Assembly: GCF_000519085.1 (NCBI RefSeq)
Contig: NZ_KI912577.1
Span: 1,436,992-1,489,277 of the forward strand
Source of the DNA: Methylobacterium sp. 10
Lineage (GTDB): Bacteria > Pseudomonadota > Alphaproteobacteria > Rhizobiales > Beijerinckiaceae
Length of the DNA: 52,286 nucleotides
Reading direction: 5' to 3'
The notes below the pieces were generated by a model. That model saw nothing but the letters and a program-made list of their open reading frames with translations, had not been told where the DNA came from and searched no databases. This document shows positions 34,199 to 42,417 of this stretch, piece by piece. The position numbers and the translations under genes are program-made. Within the stretch, counting starts at the first letter, position 1. Every line of letters starts with the position of its first letter.

Positions 34199-34842
34199 GT
34201 GGCCTGTCTACTGTTTCGACAAATCTCAGCAGGGACGTGTGAGATCCGATGTAATGTCGAAAGTGCGAGAGGTCTGTCTCGGCCGATAGCTGAGACTCCG
34301 GCCAATGTCCGCTTTTTGGCGGCGCTTCGGCCGGCGTTTACAACTAGGTCGGGTCGCAGGCGGAACGTCCGCTTCAGGGCGAAGGGTCAGGGTCTGCTCC
34401 CCACCCGACCCAGCCGCGCATTCCTCCGATCCCGATGCCCGTACGCGGACGTCGAACCATAAACACCCTAAAAACGGGATCTTCTCGACCAGTGCTTGGC
34501 TGCATCCGGATACCTATCGGTCGATGCAAGCGAACTTCAGGACGACGTGTCCGCGGATTGGAGTTGGCGCCGCTACGATGCCGGGATGCCATGGTCTTTA
34601 TGGCCCAGGGCATGACGCACTCGCCGATGGTGGCTGCCAGCTGGGCTGATATGGTTCGCCCGTCAATCGCCGGGGCGACCCTAGCAGCAGGACCGCAAGC
34701 ACCCCTTGCGTTCAAGGTCCGGCCAGGCGATCACGCGGACTCATAAAGGACCGTAACGATGAAACGCTTGGTGCCGCCCCCGACCGCCTGATCCCGGAGA
34801 GCGATGCCGCGCGCCCAGCCTCCGCCATTGCGAGAGGCTGCC
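34199..34842. other. Non-coding stretch with dispersed repeat
   Basis: No gene is supported in this 644-bp gap. The part at 34290-34440 carries AAGCGGACG-family words (AATGTCCGCTTTT, GGAACGTCCGCTTCAGG) and a CTCCCCACCCGACCC end, like the repeats at 18.7 and 49.9 kb. The rest, 34450-34740, has several short frames with no protein character. Confidence 0.5.
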
Positions 34843-35382
34843 ATGCCCCAAGTTCATTTCGTCTCGGATTCCCACGTTGGGCACCAGGCCCTCCTCAGTC
34901 CGAGGATGCAGACACAACGGTCGTTCGCTTCGATCCAGGAGCATGACGAGACCCTGGTCGAACGCTGGAACGCCGTCGTCCGCACGGAGGACACAGTCTG
35001 GCACCTGGGCGACTTCGCCTACCGGTGCACGGAGGCGTATGCGCTCTCGATATTTTTGCGCCTGAACGGACGTAAGCTCCTCATCCGGGGCAATCACGAG
35101 AGGATCGGTGAGCGTCTTCCCTGGGCCGAGCCCGTCCGGGACGTGGCGATGATCACCCTGCCGGACTCGGAGGGCGTGATGCAGTCCATATGGCTGAGCC
35201 ATTACCCCCACGTGAGCTATCCACGCTCGAACCGGGGCGGGCTTCACCTGCATGGGCATTCCCATGGCTCGGTCCCGGGCACGGCGACGCGGGCAGATGT
35301 CGGCGTGGATTGCTGGGACTGGGCCCCCGTGACGTTGGACCGGATCCTAGCGCGCTTGGCGACGAACGGATCGGGGACATGA
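34843..35382 (+). CDS. Metallophosphoesterase (calcineurin-like)
   Basis: A 179-residue protein starting MPQVHFVSDSHVGHQALLSP. Family motifs are complete: D-x-H in SDSHVGH, GD in VWHLGDFAY, GNH in LLIRGNHERIG, and GHxH in LHLHGHSHGSV. It belongs to the small bacterial phosphoesterase group with two metal ions; the substrate is unknown. Its stop codon overlaps the start of a second, longer phosphoesterase gene (ATGA), so the two are translationally coupled and may function together. Confidence 0.87.
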   Translation: MPQVHFVSDSHVGHQALLSPRMQTQRSFASIQEHDETLVERWNAVVRTEDTVWHLGDFAYRCTEAYALSIFLRLNGRKLLIRGNHERIGERLPWAEPVRDVAMITLPDSEGVMQSIWLSHYPHVSYPRSNRGGLHLHGHSHGSVPGTATRADVGVDCWDWAPVTLDRILARLATNGSGT

Positions 35383-36239
35383 CTGCCTCCCGCCTTTGGG
35401 TTTTTTCCGACCTGCATCAGGATTGGCCGGAGAATGCCTGGGACCCCGCCGCGCACGCGCCGTCGGGCTGCTTTGACGTGGCGGTCGTCGCCGGTGACGT
35501 GCACATGCCCTTGGTCATGGCGCTGGAGTGGCTGGGCGAGCGCTTACCCGGCGTTCCGGTGGTCTACGTGCCTGGCAACCACGATTTGTGGTGGGACCGG
35601 GGTGAGGAGCGCTACACGATCCACGACCAACTGACCCGGGGGCGTGAGCGGGCGGGTGCACTCGGCATCCACCTCCTGCTCGACGACGTGGTCATCATCG
35701 ACGGCGTGCGGTTCGCTGGCGGTACCCTATGGACGGACTTCCGCCTGGGGTCGTTCAACCTGAACCACGGTATCCGCACCGCCCAGGGGCGTGGCGGGAT
35801 GGTCGATTACCGCCGGATCCGCACGGGTCCGAGGTCGCGCAATCGCATCGAGCCCGAGGATGTGCTCGCGATGCACCGGGTCACCCGTGCCTTCATCGAG
35901 GACACCCTGGCCGTAAGCCACTCCGGTCCTACGGTGGTGGTTACCCATCACGCCCCGCATCCGGCGAGCCTTCCCAGGGCCGACGCTGACCTTCGATGGT
36001 GCGACGCCTCCGACCTGTCTGACGTCATCCTGGCCCGGGGCCCGGACGTCTGGGTCCACGGACACGTCCACCATGCCTCGGACTATCGAATGGGCCGGAC
36101 GCGGGTGGTCTGCAATGCAAGGGGGCATATCGAGGAGCGAACCGGGTTCCGACCAGGAAAGGTAGTCCAGGTCCTCAGGGGCGCTTGCCCCGGATCGCCC
36201 GACGCAGAGCAAAAGGACGGCTCGTTCGGTAGCGTGTAG
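35379..36239 (+). CDS. Metallophosphoesterase (calcineurin-like)
   Basis: A 286-residue protein, start ATG 35379 overlapping the previous stop. Motifs are SDLHQDW (D-x-H), VVAGDVHMP (GD), YVPGNHDLWW (GNHD), VVTHHAPH and VWVHGHVHH (GHxH). The insert RIRTGPRSRNRIEPEDVLAM between motifs is basic, which could mean a nucleic-acid or nucleotide substrate; that is speculation. The gene's last codons run into a palindrome, and the 3' 300 bp plus the palindrome are present again as a diverged fragment at 42.4-42.8 kb. Confidence 0.87.
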   Translation: MTASRLWVFSDLHQDWPENAWDPAAHAPSGCFDVAVVAGDVHMPLVMALEWLGERLPGVPVVYVPGNHDLWWDRGEERYTIHDQLTRGRERAGALGIHLLLDDVVIIDGVRFAGGTLWTDFRLGSFNLNHGIRTAQGRGGMVDYRRIRTGPRSRNRIEPEDVLAMHRVTRAFIEDTLAVSHSGPTVVVTHHAPHPASLPRADADLRWCDASDLSDVILARGPDVWVHGHVHHASDYRMGRTRVVCNARGHIEERTGFRPGKVVQVLRGACPGSPDAEQKDGSFGSV

Positions 36240-36266
36240 TACGTAGCGCTACACGCTACGTACTAC
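36230..36266. terminator. Palindrome with two alternative hairpins at the phosphoesterase stop
   Basis: GTAGTACGTAGCG (36236-36248) pairs with CGCTACGTACTAC (36254-36266), 13 bp with a 5-nt loop. Alternatively TAGCGTGTAG (36230-36239) pairs with CTACACGCTA (36249-36258), 10 bp. The two folds exclude each other. The plus-strand stop codon is inside, and a minus-strand stop of a remnant frame (36263-36265) is too, as expected for a bidirectional terminator of convergent genes. Both folds are preserved in the copy at 42704-42740. Confidence 0.65.
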
Positions 36267-36307
36267 AAAATCAGATCTTCCAGTGCGGAGGCATCGATAC
36301 CTCCGTA
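36263..36307 (-). pseudogene. C-terminal tail of a lost convergent gene, copy 1
   Basis: The minus strand reads YGGIDASALEDLIL then TAG, the stop lying inside the palindrome. The paralogous copy reads YGGLDVSTLADLIS then TAG at the matching place. Conserved protein character in only 14 codons suggests the 3' end of a gene once convergent with the phosphoesterase; the rest is gone. The parent family is not recognised. Confidence 0.4.
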
Positions 36308-36367
36308 AGAAGGGCTGCGTTTTGGTTAGATTGTGACCGTGCCTTCGCATAATGCACGGTCCCTTCG

Positions 36368-37138
36368 ATGGAGGCGCGCCTTGGCATCCTCCTCATGACG
36401 CGTACGACCCGGAGCGTGTTTACGACCGGGGCCGGCGAGCGGCTCGTGCGCACCATCGCTCCGTGCTTCGACGAGATCGACGCGGAGCACGCGGCGCTCA
36501 CGGAGTACCGGGAGAAGGCGGCCGGAAACATCCGCATCTCCGCCGGCGAGCACGCTGCGGACACGGTAATCTGGCCCGCCCTGGAGCGACTCCTGCCCGA
36601 CGACCCGGACATCACCGCTGAGGTCATGGTCGACAACGGGCTCACGAACATCGTGGCCGAGCGCGACGATGCAGGGGTGCGGCTCGGCGAGCAGGTCGAC
36701 TAGGACATGTTGGCGGTGCGCATCGGGCCCGACATGCGCATGGCCGTGGTGGGGTCGCCCACATACTTCAAAGGACGGAAGAGGTCTCGCGAGCCGCAAG
36801 ACCTGACGGAACACAGGTGCATCAACCTGCGGCTCCCGACGCGGGGCGGCATCTACACCTGGGAGTTCGAGAAGGGCACGCGCGAGCTCAACGTGCGCGT
36901 GGAGGGTCGCTTGTTGTTCAACAGCAGCTCCCTATCGCTCAAAGCGACGCTTGCCGGGCTTGACCTAGCCTACCTGCCCGAGAACCGGGTACTGGCGCAT
37001 GGGGCGGAGGGTCGGCTGGTCTGGGTCCTGGACCACTGGTGTCTGCCGTTCCCGGGCTACCATCTGTACTACCCGAGCCGGCGACAGCCCGCTCCGGCCT
37101 TCGTCCTGCTTGTCGACGCTCTCCGGCATCGCGATTGA
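36368..37138 (+). pseudogene. LysR-family regulator, N-terminally truncated with amber stop
   Basis: It begins inside the HTH at MEARLGILLMTRTTRSVFTT, so about 50 residues are missing. It then reads through AAGNIRISAGEHAADTVIWP and VMVDNGLTNIVAERDDAGVR to LGEQVD, TAG at 36701-36703, and continues in the same frame with DMLAVRIGPDMRMAVVGSPT to YYPSRRQPAPAFVLLVDALR. The usual residue at the stop is Lys (AAG), one change from TAG. It lies just after the palindrome of the phosphoesterase gene. Confidence 0.85.
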
Positions 37139-37260
37139 ATCCAAGGCCGCTCAAACGCCTTGGCGACCTTCGCGATGTCGCACGTTGCCAGGGTCGTGAG
37201 GTGGTGAGCAGGCTCAAAAACGATAGCGATTCCGTTCGTCCCGAATGGGGGTCCAGACGA

Positions 37261-37755
37261 TCAGGGGGCGGGAGGCAGGTTGTTCTTCACGAGGTATTTG
37301 ATGCCGCGGTCGAAGGACACGTCGTTGTCGCCTCGGATATCCACGCTGTAGGCCTGCTCGGCCTTGTCGCTCCTGAGGTCCTTCACATAGACGTTGATAT
37401 TCAGGATGAGGTTCGAGACCTTCTGGATCTCGCCCGTGATCGCGACGTCGGCACCGAGCTTCCTTGCATATTCCTCGGCGCAGCCGTTGCAGCGACGCAG
37501 GTCCGACCCCTTGGCGACATCCTCCTTTACGGGATCTGTCGATACGATTTCGTAACGGGCACTCTCCTTTAACAACGAGCGAAGCTGATCGCTGAGGGGC
37601 TTCAGGCGCGCCTTGTCCGCCAAGGTAGGTCCCTGGATGCCGAGGTCCGCAAGTTGGAAGTCGAAGACCGCGGCCTTCGGCGGATCCGCGAGTGCACCCG
37701 TGGGGACCAGGAGCATGGCCCCGAGCGAGGAAACAAGCAGGCGAGAGAGCGTCAT
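37261..37755 (-). CDS. Secreted DUF2380-like protein
   Basis: A 164-residue protein, start at 37755 giving MTLSRLLVSSLGAMLLVPTG, a signal peptide ending near ALAD. The mature part starts PPKAAVFDFQLADLGIQGPT and includes YEIVSTDPVKEDVAKGSDLR, CNGCAEEYARKLGADVAITG and KVSNLILNINVYVKDLRSDK. This is the layout of DUF2380/CsgG-like periplasmic proteins: conserved FDF, a Cys-x2-Cys segment, then GxxxKVSNLILN. Function is not known. A longer frame upstream (to 37890) lacks a signal and is Arg-rich, so was not used. Confidence 0.75.
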   Translation of the reverse strand: MTLSRLLVSSLGAMLLVPTGALADPPKAAVFDFQLADLGIQGPTLADKARLKPLSDQLRSLLKESARYEIVSTDPVKEDVAKGSDLRRCNGCAEEYARKLGADVAITGEIQKVSNLILNINVYVKDLRSDKAEQAYSVDIRGDNDVSFDRGIKYLVKNNLPPAP

Positions 37756-38159
37756 TGGCGTTCCTTCTGGGTATTCACACGAAGGTGAACGCACCCGGGA
37801 GGCAATCGGACCCCACGCCCTGGACCGCTCACGCTTTCGGAATGGTTTTTGTTCGTCCGGCTCATCGGCCTCTTGGGACTTGCGCATCAATGTTTAAGCC
37901 GTCGGAAGTCCCTCCAGGGACCTCCGGCCATGACATGCATGCAGTTTCCACGTACCGACTGATCCGGAAGCGCGGCGCCAAGCGGCAAGCTACTCCACCT
38001 GCGGCCTGTTACACTGAAACCGCAACGTCTTGTTCAACGTCCGCTCTCGAACATGAGGTCCGGTATCCTAGGCGGCAAGGGCAGGTCGAAAACAGAACGA
38101 CAAACTAAAGTAGATTAGCAGGCTGCCGTTCCGATCGAAAGAGTGGAACATGCAGGCGG
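37756..38159. other. Intergenic region
   Basis: No gene supported. It contains the promoter of the DUF2380-like gene at its left and the 3' flank of the cyclase-family gene at its right. No repeat or hairpin stood out. Confidence 0.4.
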
Positions 38160-39107
38160 TCATCGTATAGCAACTGGATTGACGTTGACCTGAGTCGAGC
38201 CTTTGTAGAGAGGTTGGCCTAGCACAAAGAGAAACTCGTAGGCCTTATCGCGAACGAGAGCGCGCGAATCGATCAGTTCGAGGTTGTAGATGCCGTTCTT
38301 GGCGAGCATGAATTGGTTGACTGGGAACTCCTGCCCATCCTTGGCGGGATAGATCTCTGAAGCCCAGGTATCCCCGCCGAACGCGACGATTCCTTGAGCA
38401 GCCAGCCATTCGGCTGCCGGCATTCCAATCCCTGGCTCCACTTCAAGGAATTTCTTGTCGTCTTTCCCGATTAGGTCCAACCAGCCGGTGTTGAAGAGTA
38501 CAACGTCGCCCTTGCGTAGGGTTACGCCTTCCTTTTTCAGAATGGCCTGGATGTCCGCCACGGTGAACTCGGTTTCCGCAGGAACGATCGGCTTACCGTA
38601 ATGCTCCACCATGTCGAGAACGACGCCGCGCGTGACCATCGGTGGAACCTTCTCAATCCCAAGCTTGGTCACACCTTCGATCGCGACGAAATCCTTAGCC
38701 TTGTTCCCATTGTAGTACGTGTAGTCTATTCCGATATGGCCGATGCCGTTGAGTTGCGTCCCGACCCCAGTCCAGCCGTTGACGACCTCGTCGTTGAAGG
38801 TGAACTTGTTCTCGGCTTTGCTCGTACCCCCAGCTTCCCCAGGCTGGACCGTGTAGAGGTGGAAGCTCCGGTGACGGAACGCAGGCAGGTTCTTGTCGAT
38901 GGGAACGGCCAACGGATAAACCTTGCCGGTCTTCACGAGTTGCACGGCTTGTAGGACGACCTCCGGTGTTAGCAGGTTAGCCGCACCGATCTCATCACCG
39001 GCTCCGTATCTGGAGGGATACCAGTTCGGCTCAGCGGCTTGCGAGGGAAATCCTGCAAGCACCATAATGGTGGCGATTGCTCCGGTGATCGACGTCTTGT
39101 GGAACAT
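38160..39107 (-). CDS. Secreted cyclase-family hydrolase (PF04199, kynurenine formamidase-like)
   Basis: A 315-residue protein; the start at 39107 (MFHKTSITGAIATIMVLAGF) gives a signal peptide cleaved near SQA, so the enzyme is periplasmic. The cyclase/KynB fold is seen in SRYGAGDEIGAANLLTPEVV near residue 33, the metal-site region GVGTQLNGIGHIGIDYTYYN near 112, and RKGDVVLFNTGWLDLIG near 195. The family motif H-x-G-x-H-x-D is present only in reduced form: N-G-I-G-H-I-G-I-D keeps one His and the Asp, as in the plant/bacterial cyclase branch. It hydrolyses an amide or lactone; the substrate is unknown. The convergent or divergent neighbours give no operon partner except the SDR upstream. Confidence 0.78.
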   Translation of the reverse strand: MFHKTSITGAIATIMVLAGFPSQAAEPNWYPSRYGAGDEIGAANLLTPEVVLQAVQLVKTGKVYPLAVPIDKNLPAFRHRSFHLYTVQPGEAGGTSKAENKFTFNDEVVNGWTGVGTQLNGIGHIGIDYTYYNGNKAKDFVAIEGVTKLGIEKVPPMVTRGVVLDMVEHYGKPIVPAETEFTVADIQAILKKEGVTLRKGDVVLFNTGWLDLIGKDDKKFLEVEPGIGMPAAEWLAAQGIVAFGGDTWASEIYPAKDGQEFPVNQFMLAKNGIYNLELIDSRALVRDKAYEFLFVLGQPLYKGSTQVNVNPVAIR

Positions 39108-39248
39108 TCGGTAACTTCGTTTTGGGCGCAAGTCTGCACCTTGCTGGTCGGGGTTTCATCGTCGTGAGAGGTTGTTCCTCGCAGGATCACAACATCCCGA
39201 ACGCTTCCTGCGAGCCGGATTGGCGCGATGAACCTGACGACGAGGGGG

Positions 39249-40034
39249 TCAGGCGATGGTGGGAACGATGCCTCCTTCGACGCGTAGCGCGGCACCATTT
39301 GTGGCCGCCGCTAGTGGGCTCGCAAGGTAAGCTACCATCGTGGCAATTTCGTCCGGCTCGATCATGCGTTGGATCAGCGACAAAGGCCGGTGAACGCGGA
39401 AGAACTCCGCTTCCATTGCTTCAGGCGACAAGGTTGGGTCTGAGGTGACGCTCTTGAGGAAATCCCCGATCCCATCCGAGCGGGTCGGACCGGGCATCAC
39501 AGTATTGACCGTGACGCCAGTGCCCTTGGTGAGCTGCGCCAGCCCCCGTGCGATCGTCAGCTGGGCGGTCTTAGTCACCGCGTAGTGAATCATGTCCGGC
39601 GGCGGCACGAGACCAGATTCACTTGACACGAACACGACTCGGCCCCAGCCACGCGCCAACATTCGCGGGAAGTAGGCTCGCGTCAGACGAGCACCGGCCA
39701 CCACGTTGACCTCGAACAGGCGATGCCAGTCCACGTCGCTGATATCAGCAAAGTCCTTCGCCTCGTAGATTCCTAGGTTATTGACGAGAATGTCGATCTC
39801 GGGCGCTTCGCGGACGAGTGTCTCGGCACCGTCCGCCGTGCCGGCGTCCGCTACGATTGCTCGAACTCTACCAAGGGTTGAGATCTCTGCAGTGGCAGCG
39901 TCGAGCTTGGCCCCCTGACGCCCGGTGATCACTACCTCTGCGCCTTCCGCTGCTAAACGTCTGGCGATGGCGAGGCCGATCCCTGCTGTCGACCCGGTGA
40001 CAAGAGCTTTCCGTCCCTTAAGCTGCAGATCCAT
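39249..40034 (-). CDS. Short-chain dehydrogenase/reductase (SDR)
   Basis: A 261-residue SDR. KALVTGSTAGIGLAIARRLA near residue 9 binds cofactor, ITGRQGAKL suggests NADP, NNLG is near 90, VVFVSSESG holds the catalytic Ser, and YAVTK (about 156) the Tyr/Lys pair. The C-terminal half has VNTVMPGPTRSDGIGDFLKS and LASPLAAATNGAALRVEGG. It diverges from a LysR gene and lies upstream of the cyclase-family hydrolase on the same strand (141-bp gap), so the three may form one LysR-controlled unit. Confidence 0.9.
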   Translation of the reverse strand: MDLQLKGRKALVTGSTAGIGLAIARRLAAEGAEVVITGRQGAKLDAATAEISTLGRVRAIVADAGTADGAETLVREAPEIDILVNNLGIYEAKDFADISDVDWHRLFEVNVVAGARLTRAYFPRMLARGWGRVVFVSSESGLVPPPDMIHYAVTKTAQLTIARGLAQLTKGTGVTVNTVMPGPTRSDGIGDFLKSVTSDPTLSPEAMEAEFFRVHRPLSLIQRMIEPDEIATMVAYLASPLAAATNGAALRVEGGIVPTIA

Positions 40035-40120
40035 GATGGCCGTCTCCCAGGTTGACCGCTTGATACGGCGAAGATGTCTATTGCGACGATTGATGACTAG
40101 CGCGCACCTGTGCAAGATTG

Positions 40121-40139
40121 TCGTGCTTTTGATGCACGA
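40121..40139. promoter_or_regulatory. Candidate LysR operator
   Basis: TCGTGC-N7-GCACGA, a perfect 6-bp dyad centred 20 bp before the LysR start and about 90 bp from the divergent SDR start. Binding by the adjacent LysR protein is inferred. Confidence 0.4.
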
Positions 40140-40150
40140 ATGGCGTTAGT

Positions 40151-41047
40151 ATGGATAATCGGTTTGGTGAGATGGAGGCCTTCCTCCAGGTTGTGCGACG
40201 AGGCAGCTTCGCGGCAGCCGCCAAGGCGTTGCGGCAAACACCGTCCGCGGTGAGCCGAGCGGTTGCTCGTCTTGAGGCCCGTCTCGGCGTCGCCCTGTTG
40301 CGACGAACCACCCGTTCCCTGATGCTAACGCCGGAGGGCGAGGCATACCGCGAGCAGGCCGCGGAGTTGATGGATGGGCTCGAAGCCATTGAACGGGGTT
40401 TTACGGAGAGCACGGCTGAGCCGAGCGGCAAGCTGCGGGTGAACGCCTCGGTCCCCTTCGGTACCCACGTCATCCTGCCGCTCCTGCCCCGTTTCATGGC
40501 CGAGCATCCGCGGATGAGCCTCGACCTGGCACTGACGGACGAGGTGATTGATCTGGCGTCGACACAGGCAGATGTTGCCATCCGCATCGGTCCCTTGCGC
40601 GATACGCGCTTGCGGGCGCGGCGGCTCGGATGCAGCCGGATGGTTGTGGTAGCAGCCCCCTCCTACCTTGGGGCGCACGGGACCCCTGCACATCCAGACG
40701 ATCTCTCCGAGCACAACTGCCTCAACTTCAGCTTTCGCCGCTCCATCGATACGTGGCCCTTCCGCGTCGGATCGAGCGTGAGCCAGCGGCCAATCCAGGG
40801 AAACTTTTTCGGCAATTCCGGTGAGGTTGTGCGGCTCATGGCGGTCGGGGGCGCGGGTATTGCCCGCTTCGGTCATTTCCATGTGGCAGCAGACCTCGCT
40901 GCCGGACGGCTTGTGTCCGTGTTGGAGATCTTCCATCCGGGCGATGTCGAGGAGATCCATGCCCTTTTTGTCGGGCATGCGCGGTTGTCAGGACGTACGC
41001 GAGCGTTCGTAGATTTCCTTGCCGCTCATGCGACCGTCAGTGGCTGA
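40151..41047 (+). CDS. LysR-family transcriptional regulator
   Basis: A 298-residue regulator of the group with the start MDNRFGEMEAFLQVVRRGSF. HTH is AAAAKALRQTPSAVSRAVAR then LEARLGVALLRRTTRSL. The effector domain has LRVNASVPFGTHVILPLLPR near residue 96, VAIRIGPLRDTRLRARRLG near 138 and a C-terminal LFVGHARLSGRTRAFVDFLA. Family arrangement (divergent from an SDR gene) suggests that it controls the SDR and perhaps the hydrolase gene. The region downstream holds decayed genes. Confidence 0.9.
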   Translation: MDNRFGEMEAFLQVVRRGSFAAAAKALRQTPSAVSRAVARLEARLGVALLRRTTRSLMLTPEGEAYREQAAELMDGLEAIERGFTESTAEPSGKLRVNASVPFGTHVILPLLPRFMAEHPRMSLDLALTDEVIDLASTQADVAIRIGPLRDTRLRARRLGCSRMVVVAAPSYLGAHGTPAHPDDLSEHNCLNFSFRRSIDTWPFRVGSSVSQRPIQGNFFGNSGEVVRLMAVGGAGIARFGHFHVAADLAAGRLVSVLEIFHPGDVEEIHALFVGHARLSGRTRAFVDFLAAHATVSG

Positions 41048-41416
41048 ACTGTCTCGGCTTCCGCTCATCCCCATGGTGCTCAACACTGTGGACATCACAG
41101 TTCTGATTGGAACTTGCCGCTGAGAAGTCGGTCTGTGGCTGTACGCCCGATCGAGGTTTGCCTCGCCTGCGCCACCGTCAGCCATACGGCGGACACGAAA
41201 AAGTAGAAGGCGCTCAGCAAGGTGTAGGGCGCGGCATCCGTAATCCCGGGTGCCGCAGTGCAATTTCGAAGAAGTAGGTGCTAGCTGGAGCCGACTATGC
41301 CCCACTCAGCACCATCGCCCACTGCGCACCTGTGCTCCACCGCCGTACGCCGGTGGCAAGCTGTAACAGGCCAGCGAGGATACGCCGGTCTCGCGGGACG
41401 CAACTGCGCCTGGATT
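41048..41416. other. Decayed region after LysR gene
   Basis: It contains ACTGTG-N5-CACAGT (41085-41101), a hairpin that could terminate the LysR transcript, then the minus-strand membrane-protein remnant at 41095-41244. No gene seen in 41250-41416. Confidence 0.45.
41095..41244 (-). pseudogene. C-terminal remnant of a small membrane protein
   Basis: The minus strand reads ITDAAPYTLLSAFYFFVSAV, continuing WLTVAQARQTSIGRTATDRL and ending FQSEL at a TGA. It has a clear hydrophobic span followed by a basic tail. A frame-shifted piece upstream (YFFEIALRHPG) may be its continuation. Parent family not recognised. Confidence 0.4.
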
Positions 41417-41842
41417 TCAGGCAGGTACCTGGCAAACTGCTTCGATATTGTTCCCATCAGGGTCGCGAACGAAGGCAGCGTAGTAATTGGGGTGGTACTG
41501 TTCGCGAATGCCGGGAGCACCATTGTCAGTCCCCCCAGTCGCGAGCGCAGCGCGGTGGAAGGCGTTCACGATATCCCGATTGCTCGTCGCGAGTGCTAGG
41601 TGAATGGGCGTACCCAACGCCTCTCCATCATGGAACCAGATCCTGGGATATCCGTCCCGTCCTAAGCCGTATCGTACGCCACCCGTGCGTGATCGCTCGG
41701 GACCCACACGGATGACGACGGTCATGCCAAATGGGCGGAGCGCTCCTTCGTAGAAGCGCCGTGAACGCTCTGCGTCCGCAACCGCGAACTCGATATGATC
41801 CAGGACTGCGCCGCCGGTCGAACCGACCTTCCCATTCATCAT
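41417..41842 (-). CDS. VOC-family (glyoxalase/dioxygenase fold) protein
   Basis: A 141-residue protein with paired beta-alpha-beta-beta-beta modules. VLDHIEFAVADAERSRRFYE near residue 13 is the usual opening, PIHLALATSNRDIVNAFHRA starts the second module, and YYAAFVRDPDGNNIEAVCQ is the family's closing motif with the last metal-ligand Glu. Metal ligands His (DHIEF), His (IHLAL) and Glu (NIEAV) are present. Substrate unknown. It follows two truncated genes on the same strand, so it is the survivor of a decayed operon. Confidence 0.85.
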   Translation of the reverse strand: MMNGKVGSTGGAVLDHIEFAVADAERSRRFYEGALRPFGMTVVIRVGPERSRTGGVRYGLGRDGYPRIWFHDGEALGTPIHLALATSNRDIVNAFHRAALATGGTDNGAPGIREQYHPNYYAAFVRDPDGNNIEAVCQVPA

Positions 41843-41870
41843 GGCTTGTACTCCGTGCTGGAAGCTAAAA

Positions 41871-41993
41871 TCAGGATCTACGGTCGCGGGCGCCCATCCG
41901 GACCGACAGACCCGCTTGGGCGAGCCCCTTGGAAAAGGCGAGCCCGAGGCCGTTGTTCGCGCCGGTCACCAGCGCGTGTCGTTTGTCCGTCAT
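41871..41993 (-). pseudogene. SDR N-terminal fragment
   Basis: Forty residues, MTDKRHALVTGANNGLGLAF and on to AGLSVRMGARDRRS, then a stop. The TGANNGLG cofactor motif is unmistakable, but the catalytic part is absent. It begins 7 bp after the SnoaL fragment's stop. Confidence 0.8.
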
Positions 41994-42000
41994 GACGGCA

Positions 42001-42297
42001 TCACCCTGCGGTAGCTTCGGCCGGGGCAGCCACATGCTTGCTAACGTCGCCGAACAAGCGGCCCTCAACCTCGCGCAACACGAAGCGCCATGTGCCGTCG
42101 TGACGCTCGAATCTGTCGATGTACCGTCCGGTTACGATCGGCTGCAGCGGAAGACCCGGCAGTTCCTGGTGGACCGTGAAGTAGCAAATCGAGCTGGCGG
42201 CCGTCTCTGACTCGACCTCGACGATAACGTTCGAAACCGAGTGCCAAGTACGCGGCGTGTCGTCGACGTGAACCAACCGGTCGAGACCCATGCTCAT
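42001..42297 (-). pseudogene. SnoaL-like protein, N-terminally truncated
   Basis: A 98-residue frame that starts in the middle of the fold: HSVSNVIVEVESETAASSIC, then ELPGLPLQPIVTGRYIDRFE and GTWRFVLREVEGRLFGDVSK, the standard C-terminal two thirds of a SnoaL-like_4 type protein. The N-terminal helices are missing, and upstream DNA reads only as out-of-frame scraps to about 42360. Confidence 0.7.
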
Positions 42298-42417
42298 CCC
42301 CCCATGCGTATGGTCTGAGTGCTCTGAAGCGCCACGCCCTTCGAGGCCGCGTGTTCCGCATCCCTTGGTTGTGGTGGTTGAGCAGGACGATGGGGGCGCC
42401 CGACGGGGTTAATTAGC

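Larger units (their letters stand above)
35943..36307 (+). repeat. Copy 1 of a duplicated phosphoesterase 3' end
   Basis: Aligns with 42415-42781 at roughly 85 percent identity by eye, from the His-His-Ala-Pro-His codons through the stop codon, the palindrome and about 40 bp beyond. This copy belongs to the intact gene. The two copies are direct repeats bounding about 6.1 kb. Confidence 0.75.

Noticed and set aside
34435..34746. 103-codon plus-strand frame
   Set aside because: Overlaps several equally open frames in both directions inside a repeat-containing gap.
27574..36703. Selenocysteine or pyrrolysine decoding of the in-frame stops
   Set aside because: Stops are TAA, TAG and TGA in unrelated genes; no SECIS-like structure or pyrrolysine genes seen. 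Ordinary nonsense mutation is simpler.
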